A DNA stretch of 64,000 nt. Source: ChocPot-Mid sp043804925. GTDB lineage: Bacteria > Bacteroidota > Ignavibacteria > Kapaibacteriales > UBA2268. The notes below the pieces were generated by a model. It saw nothing but the letters and a program-made list of their open reading frames with translations. It did no database searches and was not told the origin of the DNA. The stretch is taken from positions 1-64,000 of the forward strand of contig JAZDIP010000023.1 in the NCBI GenBank assembly GCA_043804925.1, read 5' to 3'. Both the position numbers and the translations under genes were made by a program. Of the stretch, positions 52,561 through 61,028 are shown piece after piece (position 1 is the stretch's first letter; every line of letters starts with the position of its first letter).

Positions 52561-53930
52561 TTACTGTCTCCTGATTTAATTCTGTACTGCAAGGTTAATC
52601 CACCCCTGATTTTTTGGTCAAATGCTTTGTTGTTATGATAATAATTCAAATTGGTATTCAATGTTAAATCTTCAATTATATCCCAACCAAATCTCAGATA
52701 AGAGGCGATAGAATTAATGCTTTCTACATCTTCGCCATCCATCATATAATCAACAGATGCAATTCCGGCATCGATTCTGAATCCTTTGAAAGGGGAATAA
52801 TTACCGCCTATGGAAATACCCAATCTGCTATTTTCGGTATTTTCGGCAGGAACATACTCGTTAGTTAAAGGATTTAAAGTATCATGTTTGGTAACTCCGC
52901 CAAGATAATTCAAGCCAATATAAAAATATTTGTGTGAAATATAAAGATATGAAAGATAATCGAGATTTTCTGCTCTCATCGACACCATTTGACGAAAACT
53001 CAAGGTATAATTGTCAAATAATTTGTAAGATGCGCCTACCAGAATCCTGTCTGTAACATCCGGTTCAATAGGAGTGATTTTTTCTCCTGACAACGGTGAA
53101 TAAAAGTTTTGGAAAAACAAGTATGGAGTGAACCTTGATATATTTGCAGAGAGTGATAATTTCTTCCCAATATATCCGTACAAACCTAAACTACCGTCGA
53201 ATAATTTGCTGTTTGTCAGGTCATAGCCAACATTGGCACTTATTTTTACGCCATATAGACTGCCATACAAATCCACTCCTGCCTTGGAGCTTTCGTTTAC
53301 GTACATATACTTGGCTTTAGCCCCAAATCCTTTTATTTTGTATGAAAGTTCTCCATAGCCGACAGCGTGGCAGGAAACACAACTTTTATCTTCATTTCCG
53401 GAATTGTGGTTATCACTATCGTAGAGTTGTCCGTACTTTACGGATTTTCCGCCAAAAGCAGAAGCAGAAAGATATTTGGTTATATCATAAGATACTTGAG
53501 CACCATCAACCGAGCCGAATAGCCATCGGTTGAATGTCGGAATTCTGCCTGTCCTTACATTTCCACCTTCAAATTTATATTGTACATAAGCCCTGAACAA
53601 ACGAGTGTCAGTGAAATGATACTTTGAATCGAAGAAATGCACCTGATATTTACTGGAACCTTCAATATCGTCCCTTATATCAAATCCGTCACTGCGGGAA
53701 CCACTGAAGTGTAATGAAAATTCTCCAAATGTAGCATTTGCTGAAATATTATTATACCAGCGAAGGAATTTCAAAGATGGGTTCATAGCATAATCTTCGG
53801 AAAAGTTTTCACTGTTCCAAAACGGAGTCCCTCCGAAAATTCCTGAGGTAAAGATTACATCATACTTAGCAGATAGATTCAAAGTTGATATAATAATTAT
53901 GCTCAGATAACATAGTAATTTTAATTTCAT
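52557..53930 (-). CDS. outer-membrane barrel of a porin-cytochrome complex, with one haem motif
   Basis: A 457-aa protein: signal peptide res 1-21, then many amphipathic strands typical of a large outer-membrane barrel, ending in a strand with YRIKSGDSK. It resembles MtrB/PioB-type porins in gene context rather than by clear sequence. Unusually, it has a CVSCH motif at C184-H188 in a polar, Asn/Ser-rich loop (DNHNSGNEDKSCVSCHAV). It is translationally coupled to the dodecahaem cytochrome (ATGA overlap). Confidence 0.75.
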   Translation of the reverse strand: MKLKLLCYLSIIIISTLNLSAKYDVIFTSGIFGGTPFWNSENFSEDYAMNPSLKFLRWYNNISANATFGEFSLHFSGSRSDGFDIRDDIEGSSKYQVHFFDSKYHFTDTRLFRAYVQYKFEGGNVRTGRIPTFNRWLFGSVDGAQVSYDITKYLSASAFGGKSVKYGQLYDSDNHNSGNEDKSCVSCHAVGYGELSYKIKGFGAKAKYMYVNESSKAGVDLYGSLYGVKISANVGYDLTNSKLFDGSLGLYGYIGKKLSLSANISRFTPYLFFQNFYSPLSGEKITPIEPDVTDRILVGASYKLFDNYTLSFRQMVSMRAENLDYLSYLYISHKYFYIGLNYLGGVTKHDTLNPLTNEYVPAENTENSRLGISIGGNYSPFKGFRIDAGIASVDYMMDGEDVESINSIASYLRFGWDIIEDLTLNTNLNYYHNNKAFDQKIRGGLTLQYRIKSGDSK

Positions 53931-53992
53931 AAATCATCCAATAATTTTATTTTAAAAATGTATGTTATTATTTTTAAATATACGAAAATATT

Positions 53993-54031
53993 TAAAAAAA
54001 TATAGGGTCTCATTTATAATAAAACCCTATA
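53993..54031 (-). terminator. terminator of the multihaem lipoprotein gene
   Basis: Stem TATAGGGT/ACCCTATA (54001-54008 and 54024-54031) with the A-run at 53993-54000, which is a T-run on the minus strand. It separates the lipoprotein gene from the barrel-cytochrome pair. Confidence 0.65.
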
Positions 54032-54084
54032 TTCATTGAAATCAATTATTTTTCATAAGCTAAACATAGCTTTTGTAAAATATA

Positions 54085-55203
54085 TTATTGTAAATATTCC
54101 AAACCTGCGGCTACAATAGCTTTAATGTAATTTGGATTATGTATTCCATTACTCCTGTCTTTAGCAACATATAAGTAATTTAGAACAACATCAACATCTG
54201 ACTTTAATATAGCTCGTTTTTTCCCGCCGGGAGTAGCAAAATATTCTCCTAATACAGCCATTCTCGGAAATTCTTCGTTAACCGCTTGTGAAGTATCTAA
54301 CAAACCTCTGTCAATAAGTTTACGTCTGTACAATGCAATGTCAGCCGCTACAGATTTATATAATGATGCATCCTTTATTTCTGCTGCTGTATGACATCCG
54401 GAATTTCCACATGCAGCAATAGTTGAAAGATTTGCCTGTGGCATACGGAATGTATGTCCGCCTACAGCCGGATTATAAGCTGTTCCTGTTCCTTCGTCCT
54501 TTGCCATATGGCAAGTTACGCAACCGTCAGCAAACAAAGTACCACCCTTATGTGGATTTGATGTCGGGAATGGTGTTGAACCAACCTGAACAGGACCATT
54601 CATTACGTATACATTTGCAGGTGTACCATAATGTGGACCAAAGCGAGAATATGATGATGTTCCGGAAGGGCTTATTGTTTCATATTGTGTTCCTGCAGAA
54701 TCAAACGGCGCACGTGTATATGCTCTTCCCTGATGGCATTTTGCACATAGATTGCCTTTACCTAAATCAATCTGCGTCCCGTTAATACGCATGGCATATC
54801 CGGCATTGATTCTTAGACCGAAATCTGACATAGCATAATCTTGATGTATTGTATGGCAAGCTTTGCAGTTAATTTTTGATGTTGCTACCGAATTTGCATC
54901 ATCTTGACCTAAAGCAGCTGCTTCGGCAAACCCGTCACCCGAGTGACATCCGCCGCATGTAATTCTGCCGGCTTCTTCTTCATAAACGATACCCATATTG
55001 TGTTGGGATAAGTCATATTGAGCAAACTTCAAGTTAACATCATCGGCAGTTTCACTATGACAAGTTCCGCAAGTACCATTTCCATCAGCACCGGCGAGAC
55101 CGGCAGGACCTTGTGGACCTTCGCAACCCGTATTAACTAAAACCATACCCAAAAAAACTGCTATTACTGAAATACTCAGCAATGTTTTAAATAATTTTTG
55201 CAT
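54085..55203 (-). CDS. multihaem cytochrome c lipoprotein
   Basis: A 372-aa protein with a lipoprotein-type signal (LVNTGC, C27), a short collagen-like GPQGPAGLAGADG stretch, and five CxxCH motifs at C45, C83, C113, C153 and C228. It also has one CX4CH (CGNSGCH, res 265-271), a rarer haem-attachment spacing. The C-terminal 100 aa is helical and lacks further haem motifs. Outer- or surface-exposed location is likely. It is upstream of the barrel and dodecahaem genes on the same strand but separated by a terminator. Confidence 0.88.
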   Translation of the reverse strand: MQKLFKTLLSISVIAVFLGMVLVNTGCEGPQGPAGLAGADGNGTCGTCHSETADDVNLKFAQYDLSQHNMGIVYEEEAGRITCGGCHSGDGFAEAAALGQDDANSVATSKINCKACHTIHQDYAMSDFGLRINAGYAMRINGTQIDLGKGNLCAKCHQGRAYTRAPFDSAGTQYETISPSGTSSYSRFGPHYGTPANVYVMNGPVQVGSTPFPTSNPHKGGTLFADGCVTCHMAKDEGTGTAYNPAVGGHTFRMPQANLSTIAACGNSGCHTAAEIKDASLYKSVAADIALYRRKLIDRGLLDTSQAVNEEFPRMAVLGEYFATPGGKKRAILKSDVDVVLNYLYVAKDRSNGIHNPNYIKAIVAAGLEYLQ

Positions 55204-55683
55204 AAATGCTCCTTTCGCAATTATTTATAAAAAAAGAAATATATTATTATTAAAATTTTAAAATGTAATTAATTATTATTTTCCAGTTAAGCAAAGAACT
55301 ACTTAGTTCATTCTTCTGCACTGGGTAGAAAGCCACAGGAGAGAGAAAAAACACAATATTATATTACTATACAGAAATATTGCTGTAAATTCATATACAA
55401 CTTAACAAAAAAAATTTGAAATGCAAATTATTTCTAAGTAATTTTTTTTCAATGAAATACGACAGAATAAGTCCAAATAATTTTTTAGGTTAGCTTAAAC
55501 TTTCGATAAACCTAATGAAATTTGAGATTTATATGCTTATATTTTTTATGAACTATTTTTCGGATATAACATTAAAAAGTTGTAAACTTCATGGAAATTA
55601 TTTAATTTTTGTTTTTCTATTTCATTAGTTTTATATTTTCATGAAAAAAATCATTCTCACATATATTAATAAAAAGGAAAAAT
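55204..55683. other. 480-nt divergent intergenic region, no gene seen
   Basis: AT-rich with one more GC-rich island at about 55285-55345. That island includes the palindrome GAACTACTTAGTTC (55296-55309), which can extend to an imperfect longer hairpin. It lies about 90 nt upstream of the cytochrome lipoprotein start and could be an operator or leader hairpin. I could not match it to a known riboswitch. Confidence 0.5.
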
Positions 55684-56811
55684 ATGGACTTTACAATTAA
55701 GCCGGTAGATACAAAAGCCGAAAAAATGCGATTCATACGCTGTCATTGGAATTTTTACAAAAATGACACTAGTTGGGTTCCGCCTATCGTTGCCGATAGG
55801 GTCAAACTACTTGATACTGTCAAGAATCCTTTCTTCAAACATTCCTTAATGCAATTATTTCTGGCAGAATCCAACGGAAAAATCGTTGGAAGAATTGCGG
55901 CTATCATTAATGACAATCATAACAAAACACATAAGGACAAAGTCGGCTTCTTTGGTTTTTTTGAATGCATTGACAATCAGGAAGTAGCAGATGCATTATT
56001 CGATATAGCAGCGGATTGGTTAAAAGCAAGAGGAATGACCTCAATGAGAGGTCCTGAAAATCCGTCACAAAATGATGAGGTGGGCTTGCTAATGGATGCT
56101 TTTGACAAACCTGCCGTTATATTGATGACTTATAATCCTGAATATTATATTAAACTGATTGAAAATTACGGCTTCAACAAGGCAAAAGATTTGTGGGCTT
56201 ATTTACTGGAGATGAATACATACCTTACCGAGAAAATAGTCAGGATGCAAAATATCATACGTGAGAGATATGAAATAAAAATCAGGGAAGTGAATTTCAA
56301 AAACAAAGAACAATTTCAAAAAGATGTTGATACAATTAAGGAGATTTATAATTCTGCATGGGAGCCAAACTGGGGCTTTGTTAAGATGACAGATGAAGAA
56401 TTTGATTTTCTTGCGGCAGATTTGAAATCAATAGCTGAACCAAAGTTTACTTTTATTGCAGAATCAAAAGGAAAACCAATGGGATTTGCCTTGGGCTTGC
56501 CCGATATAAATCAGTGCCTGATTCACAATAAGAAAGGCAGCTTGCTTGGAGCTATCTGGCAGTTGGTTACAAAACGAAAGAAAATTGATACATTGAGGAT
56601 TATTGTACTTGGTGTTTTGAAAGAATTTCAAAAGACAGGTGTTGACGCTGTGATGTATTATGAATTTGCGTCAAGAGGCAAGGAAATGGGAATAAATCGG
56701 GGTGAAGCTTCGTGGATACTCGAAGACAACGAAATGATGAACAGAGCTTTAACAGTAACGATGAACGGGAAGGTTTATAAAACTTACAGACTATATGAAA
56801 AAGAAATTTAG
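55684..56811 (+). CDS. GNAT-like N-acetyltransferase family protein, unknown substrate
   Basis: A 375-aa soluble protein. Its N-terminal half has the GNAT-like pattern FLAESNGKIVGRIAAIIND and an FFECIDNQEVADALFDIAADWLKARG helix. The second half repeats a similar order (FTFIAESKGKPMGFALGLPD) and ends in a helix with REAS-like EASWILEDN. It resembles conserved bacterial GNAT-superfamily proteins of unknown substrate. Single gene, preceded by an AAAAGGAAAAAT region. Confidence 0.75.
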   Translation: MDFTIKPVDTKAEKMRFIRCHWNFYKNDTSWVPPIVADRVKLLDTVKNPFFKHSLMQLFLAESNGKIVGRIAAIINDNHNKTHKDKVGFFGFFECIDNQEVADALFDIAADWLKARGMTSMRGPENPSQNDEVGLLMDAFDKPAVILMTYNPEYYIKLIENYGFNKAKDLWAYLLEMNTYLTEKIVRMQNIIRERYEIKIREVNFKNKEQFQKDVDTIKEIYNSAWEPNWGFVKMTDEEFDFLAADLKSIAEPKFTFIAESKGKPMGFALGLPDINQCLIHNKKGSLLGAIWQLVTKRKKIDTLRIIVLGVLKEFQKTGVDAVMYYEFASRGKEMGINRGEASWILEDNEMMNRALTVTMNGKVYKTYRLYEKEI

Positions 56812-56857
56812 TTTAATGTAAAATGTAAATTTTTTTTATTTTTATCTTCTGATTCTG

Positions 56858-56882
56858 TCATCCTGAGCTTATCGAAGGATGA
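56858..56882. repeat. dispersed TCATCCTGAGCT..AGGATGA element
   Basis: Imperfect palindrome TCATCCT ... AGGATGA around TGAGCTTATCGA. A shortened copy (TGAGCTCGTCGAAGGATG) is embedded in the coding sequence at 62695-62712. Confidence 0.75.
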
Positions 56883-56940
56883 ATAATATACGCAAAGTTT
56901 GAAAATTAGAATTTTAATATTGATTGAAAATTTAAAATTA

Positions 56941-57000
56941 TTCTGAATTCTGAATTCTGAATTCTTTACGTTTCGCGTTTCGCTTTTTCGCGTTTCACGA
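56941..57000. repeat. TTCTGAA tandem and TTTCGCG/TTTCACG units
   Basis: 56941-56964 is a perfect TTCTGAA heptamer run. It is followed by GTTTCGCG/GTTTCACG units to 57000, the same family as 4111-4146. No gene in the spacer 56812-57064. Confidence 0.7.
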
Positions 57001-57064
57001 AAAAAAATTAATTAACAATTGACAATGGAAAATAATAGAATGTGAATTTTTAGAAAGGTTTGTT

Positions 57065-57430
57065 ATGGAAAGGATATTAATTGTTGGTTGCAAACACACA
57101 ATGGATGATGTGTGTATTGCCTGTTCGAGATGTATGGTTGGATTTAACCGCAGGGAAGGTGATTTTATAATTTATGAAGGTACCGATGCACAGTTGATTG
57201 GACTTATGAATTGCGGTGATTGCCCCGGCGCCTCTATGATTACACGCTTGGCACAGTTGAATTTGTGGAATAGTCAAAACGGGGAAAGACCCACAAAAAT
57301 TCATATCGCTCCCTGCATTTTGCATCATTGCCCTTACAAAGAAACAATAATTAATAAAATAAAAAATAAAGTTGCCGTAGATGTCATCGAAGGAACTCAT
57401 CCTTACTTACCCGAAAATATTTTTGCTTAA
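57065..57430 (+). CDS. CGGC-domain protein
   Basis: A 121-aa protein of the CGGC family (Cys-rich, putative metal-binding). Seen: VGCKHTMDDVCIACSRCM near the N-terminus, a MNCGDCPG (CGGC-like) motif in the middle (res ~49-56), and the APCILHHCPYKE block late. Function of the family is unknown; the many cysteines suggest metal or redox. Preceded by GAAAGG. It lies 23 nt upstream of the queE gene. Confidence 0.85.
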   Translation: MERILIVGCKHTMDDVCIACSRCMVGFNRREGDFIIYEGTDAQLIGLMNCGDCPGASMITRLAQLNLWNSQNGERPTKIHIAPCILHHCPYKETIINKIKNKVAVDVIEGTHPYLPENIFA

Positions 57431-57453
57431 ATGTTTAACATAAAGGAATCCTT

Positions 57454-58479
57454 ATGAAAAAGAAGAAAGAAAAAAAACCGAAGATTACTGAAAATGTGAT
57501 GGAAAAAGGGGAAAGAGAGAAGGGAAAAGGGAAATCTGTAATTCAGAGGATTAAGAATTTTATTTTCAATTCTCCGGAAAAGGCACATAAAAGGCAGAAG
57601 AAAAAAGGGAAAAAGGAGAAAGGAATTCTTCATCAAGCTCAGGGTCAACCGTCCATACAGGGTCAACTTACCCTCCAGGGTCAACCGACTCTTCAGGGTC
57701 AACCGACTCTTCAGGATGAAAAAGCCGTCAGTAACAATGAACGATTACTAATATCAAATGAAATAAAAAATACAGAAAACAGAAAACTTAAAACGGGTGA
57801 CAAAAAAAGGAAAACTGAAAAATTCGAAGATATTAATGTAACGGAAATTTTTTATTCAATACAAGGTGAAAGCACTTTTTCAGGATTGCCTTGTGTCTTC
57901 GTTCGGCTTCAGGGATGTAATTTTCGTTGTTCATGGTGCGATACCGATTACGCACTGAATGTCAAGAAAAAAAGAAGAAGATTAAGTATAGAACAAATTT
58001 TAGAAAAGGTCAAAAAATATGATTGTAAAAATGTATGCGTTACCGGCGGTGAACCTTTATTGCAAAAAAATGTCCCCGAACTTTTAACGTTACTGTGCAA
58101 TTCAGGTTATATCGTTTCACTCGAAACCAATGGTTTCTACCCGCTTAATGATATTGATAAAAGAGTCATTAAAGTAGTGGACTTCAAATGCCCGGGTTCA
58201 AAAATGACAAAGAAAAATAATTTTGATAATGTCGAATTTTTGACAAAAAACGACGAAGTTAAATTTGTCATAAAAAACAAGGAAGATTACAAATGGGCAA
58301 AAGGAATTATTAGGAAATATAATTTGATAGATAAAGTGAATTCAGTTTTGTTAGCACCGGTTCACGGTAAATTGAAACCAAAACAACTGTCGAACTGGAT
58401 TTTGAAGGATGATTTGAAAGTAAGAATGCAATTGCAAATACATAAATATATTTGGAATCCGAAAAAAAGAGGAGTTTGA
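57454..58479 (+). CDS. queE: 7-carboxy-7-deazaguanine synthase with low-complexity N-terminal extension
   Basis: A 341-aa radical SAM enzyme of queuosine/deazapurine synthesis. The QueE core starts near res 128 (VTEIFYSIQGES). It includes the cluster motif CNFRCSWCDTD, GGEPLLQ, ETNG and a late APVHGKLKPKQLSNW. Before it lie about 125 residues not found in the family: a Lys/Glu-rich stretch (KKKKEKKPK, KGEREKGKGK, KKKGKKEKG) and four tandem QGQPTL-type hexapeptides at about res 63-86. No internal ATG starts the core, so the extension is probably translated or a non-ATG start is used. Confidence 0.88.
   Translation: MKKKKEKKPKITENVMEKGEREKGKGKSVIQRIKNFIFNSPEKAHKRQKKKGKKEKGILHQAQGQPSIQGQLTLQGQPTLQGQPTLQDEKAVSNNERLLISNEIKNTENRKLKTGDKKRKTEKFEDINVTEIFYSIQGESTFSGLPCVFVRLQGCNFRCSWCDTDYALNVKKKRRRLSIEQILEKVKKYDCKNVCVTGGEPLLQKNVPELLTLLCNSGYIVSLETNGFYPLNDIDKRVIKVVDFKCPGSKMTKKNNFDNVEFLTKNDEVKFVIKNKEDYKWAKGIIRKYNLIDKVNSVLLAPVHGKLKPKQLSNWILKDDLKVRMQLQIHKYIWNPKKRGV
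57640..57711 (+). repeat. 18-nt tandem repeat, four units, in the QueE N-terminus
   Basis: Units begin CAGGGTCAACC or CAGGGTCAACT at 57640, 57658, 57676 and 57694; the last two are identical. They encode QGQPTL-type hexapeptides. Confidence 0.9.
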
Positions 58480-58480
58480 T

Positions 58481-58515
58481 TGTCAATTGTTAATTGTTAA
58501 TTGTCAATTGTTAAT
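58481..58515. repeat. TTGTTAAT/TTGTCAAT low-complexity tandem
   Basis: Short AT-rich repeats directly after the queE stop codon. Confidence 0.6.
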
Positions 58516-58577
58516 ATATAAGTGAGAATGGTAGTGAGAGTATTTGTAAATAATGAAGTAGAAATTTAAGGTAAAGA

Positions 58578-61016
58578 ATGGGTTATTTTAATATTAGGGA
58601 AGAAGAACTAAAAAATAAACTTGCTCAGGATTATTTTTGGAAATATGATTGTTCCAAAATTATTGGGAATGTGGACTTTTGTGTTTGTATACACCAAAGT
58701 CAAAAAGAACTCTTTGAACGGGAGTTTCTTCTATGGGCTGAGGCGAAAACAGGTTCCTCCGATTTATATAAATCTTTAGTTCAATTAATTCTTACTATAG
58801 GTAAAGCGAGGACATTTGACAAGTATCTTCCACCGCATTTTTTAGGTGCTTTTGACTTTGAAAAAATAGCTTTTATTCCATATAATCAGATTCACGATAT
58901 TTTTTATCTGAATGATTTTAACTGGAATGTTGCTCCGTCCAATCACGAAACAAAGGAATTTGGTATTGTTTATGAAAAAGTTAAATCAATATTTGACCAT
59001 GAAACCCTTTTATTTGAATATGACCGTGATGAAAAGGAACTTGAAAAGTTTATAAAAAACAACTTTATTGTTGGAAGATTTGGTTTGACGAAAACAAGAA
59101 TTGATAAAAACAATTTTATTGTTATTTATAACAAATGGCTCTCTGTTGTAAAGCCGACAATCGCTGTGAATTGGGATATGGCTAAGAAAAGCGGGATAAT
59201 TGACGGTGATTTTTACCTTGCTGATTTGCTATCCAGAGACAATGAATCATTGAAGGAAAAGCTTTTCGTTCTGCTGAAAAAAGACCATTATGAACTGGAT
59301 AGAAAAATTGATAAAATGGGTATGTTTCACTCAAGTACAACTGCTTTTAATGACGAACAGAAAGCACATACTCAATTTTGGAACATATACGAAAGACCTC
59401 CCAAAGAGATTTATTGGGACTACATTGTAGAGCGTAGGGATTTGCTTGTTCCACAGGATATAAGGGAGCGAAAGGGCAGTTTCTTCACACCTCAAATTTG
59501 GGTTGAGCTTTCGCAAAAATACTTGACCGATGTTTTGGGTGAGGACTGGCAGGACGAATATTATGTGTGGGACTGTGCCGCCGGTACCGGGAATTTATTG
59601 CACGGATTAACAAACAAATACAATATCTGGGCTTCCACCCTTGACACTCAGGACGTGGAAGTTATGAAAGACCGTATCAAAAACGGTGCAAACCTGCTCG
59701 AAGACCACGTCTTCCAGTTCGACTTTTTGAATGACGAATTTACGAAACTCCCAAAACAGCTTCAGGACATAATCAACAACCCGAAAAAACAAAAAAAGTT
59801 AGTTGTTTATATTAATCCACCGTATGCGGAGGCGGGTTCTCATAAAACAGCAACCGGAACAGGGAAACCCAAAGATGGAGTAGCACAGAACAAAATCAAC
59901 GAATATTTTAATGATAAATTAGGAAATGCTTCAAATGAAATATTTGCATTATTTATGGCAAGAATTTATGACTTGTTACCTGAATCAAAACTTGCTCAAT
60001 TTTCTAAGTTGAAGTTTATTAATGGTTCAAATTTTGCAAAGTTTAAAAATTATTTCCAAGCAATATTTTTAGGTGGTTTTATTGTACCTGCAAACACTTT
60101 TGATAATGTTAAGGGTAGCTTTCCTATTGGATTTACAATTTGGGACTTTAGCATTAAAAAAAGGATTTCAACTATTAAATGTGATGTTTATAATGAAGAT
60201 GGAAATAAAATTGGTAAAAAAAGATTTTTTGGAGATTTGCCACAAAATATAAATAAGTGGATAAAATTGTTTGATAATAAAAATATAAATGGTATAGGTT
60301 TTATGGGAAATCCTTCACCAGATTTTCAACAGAATAATCAATTGTTTATTTCAATAGAAAAAGGAAAATGGCATATAAATTTTTGGAATTTTACAAAAAA
60401 TTATATTATTGTAGGTTGTATTTACTTTTCTGTTCGTCATTGCATAGAAGCAAAATGGTTTAACGATAGAGACCAGTTTTTATATCCCAAGAATGGTTGG
60501 AAGACTGACACAGAGTTTCAAAGTGATTGTTTGGCATTTACATTATTTCATGGTCAAAACAGGATTAGTTCCAAAGAAGGCACAAACCATTGGATACCTT
60601 TCACTGAGTACGAAGTTGGGGCAAGGGAAAAGTTTGAGAGTGATTTCATGACAAAATTTATAAATGGCAATCAAAAACCATCAATTGTTTCTGAAGCATT
60701 GTTTTCTTATGGTGGTTCTCAAAGTGGAACCGAAACACGAAGTGAACCACTTAAATTTTCAACCGAAGCCACAGCCGTATTAAATGCCGGCAGGGAGCTT
60801 TGGAAATATTATCACAAACAGCCGGATTGCAACGTAAATGCCTCGCTTTACGATATACGTGAACATTTCCAGGGTAGAAACGACAAAGGAAAGATGAACA
60901 ACAAAAGCGATGATGAACAATACATGAAATTGATTACCGATTTGCGGAGAAAATTGAAAATACTGGCAAAGAAAATAGAACCAAAAGTTTATGAGTATGG
61001 ATTTTTATTGAAATAA
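58578..61016 (+). CDS. type IIG-like restriction-modification protein (nuclease + N6-adenine methyltransferase)
   Basis: An 812-aa protein. The N-terminal part has a PD-(D/E)xK-like pattern: D33 in VDFCV, then E55-A-K57 in LLWAEAKTG, followed by a helix with QLILTIG. A methyltransferase domain follows: FFTPQIWVELS, motif I DCAAGTGNLL (res ~333-342) and motif IV INPPYAE (res ~411-417), as in N6-adenine enzymes. The C-terminal region (res ~560-800) would carry target recognition. No separate restriction or specificity gene is adjacent, so cleavage and methylation are probably in one chain. Recognition site unknown. Confidence 0.78.
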   Translation: MGYFNIREEELKNKLAQDYFWKYDCSKIIGNVDFCVCIHQSQKELFEREFLLWAEAKTGSSDLYKSLVQLILTIGKARTFDKYLPPHFLGAFDFEKIAFIPYNQIHDIFYLNDFNWNVAPSNHETKEFGIVYEKVKSIFDHETLLFEYDRDEKELEKFIKNNFIVGRFGLTKTRIDKNNFIVIYNKWLSVVKPTIAVNWDMAKKSGIIDGDFYLADLLSRDNESLKEKLFVLLKKDHYELDRKIDKMGMFHSSTTAFNDEQKAHTQFWNIYERPPKEIYWDYIVERRDLLVPQDIRERKGSFFTPQIWVELSQKYLTDVLGEDWQDEYYVWDCAAGTGNLLHGLTNKYNIWASTLDTQDVEVMKDRIKNGANLLEDHVFQFDFLNDEFTKLPKQLQDIINNPKKQKKLVVYINPPYAEAGSHKTATGTGKPKDGVAQNKINEYFNDKLGNASNEIFALFMARIYDLLPESKLAQFSKLKFINGSNFAKFKNYFQAIFLGGFIVPANTFDNVKGSFPIGFTIWDFSIKKRISTIKCDVYNEDGNKIGKKRFFGDLPQNINKWIKLFDNKNINGIGFMGNPSPDFQQNNQLFISIEKGKWHINFWNFTKNYIIVGCIYFSVRHCIEAKWFNDRDQFLYPKNGWKTDTEFQSDCLAFTLFHGQNRISSKEGTNHWIPFTEYEVGAREKFESDFMTKFINGNQKPSIVSEALFSYGGSQSGTETRSEPLKFSTEATAVLNAGRELWKYYHKQPDCNVNASLYDIREHFQGRNDKGKMNNKSDDEQYMKLITDLRRKLKILAKKIEPKVYEYGFLLK

Positions 61017-61028
61017 ATTGGAGATAAC

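Noticed and set aside
55285..55345. GEMM/c-di-GMP, cobalamin or SAM riboswitch ahead of the cytochrome
   Set aside because: No ordered match to those consensus cores on either strand; only a simple palindrome is seen.
57640..57711. 18-nt tandem repeat as CRISPR or phase-variation tract
   Set aside because: Only four units, no spacers and multiple of three, so length change would not shift the frame.
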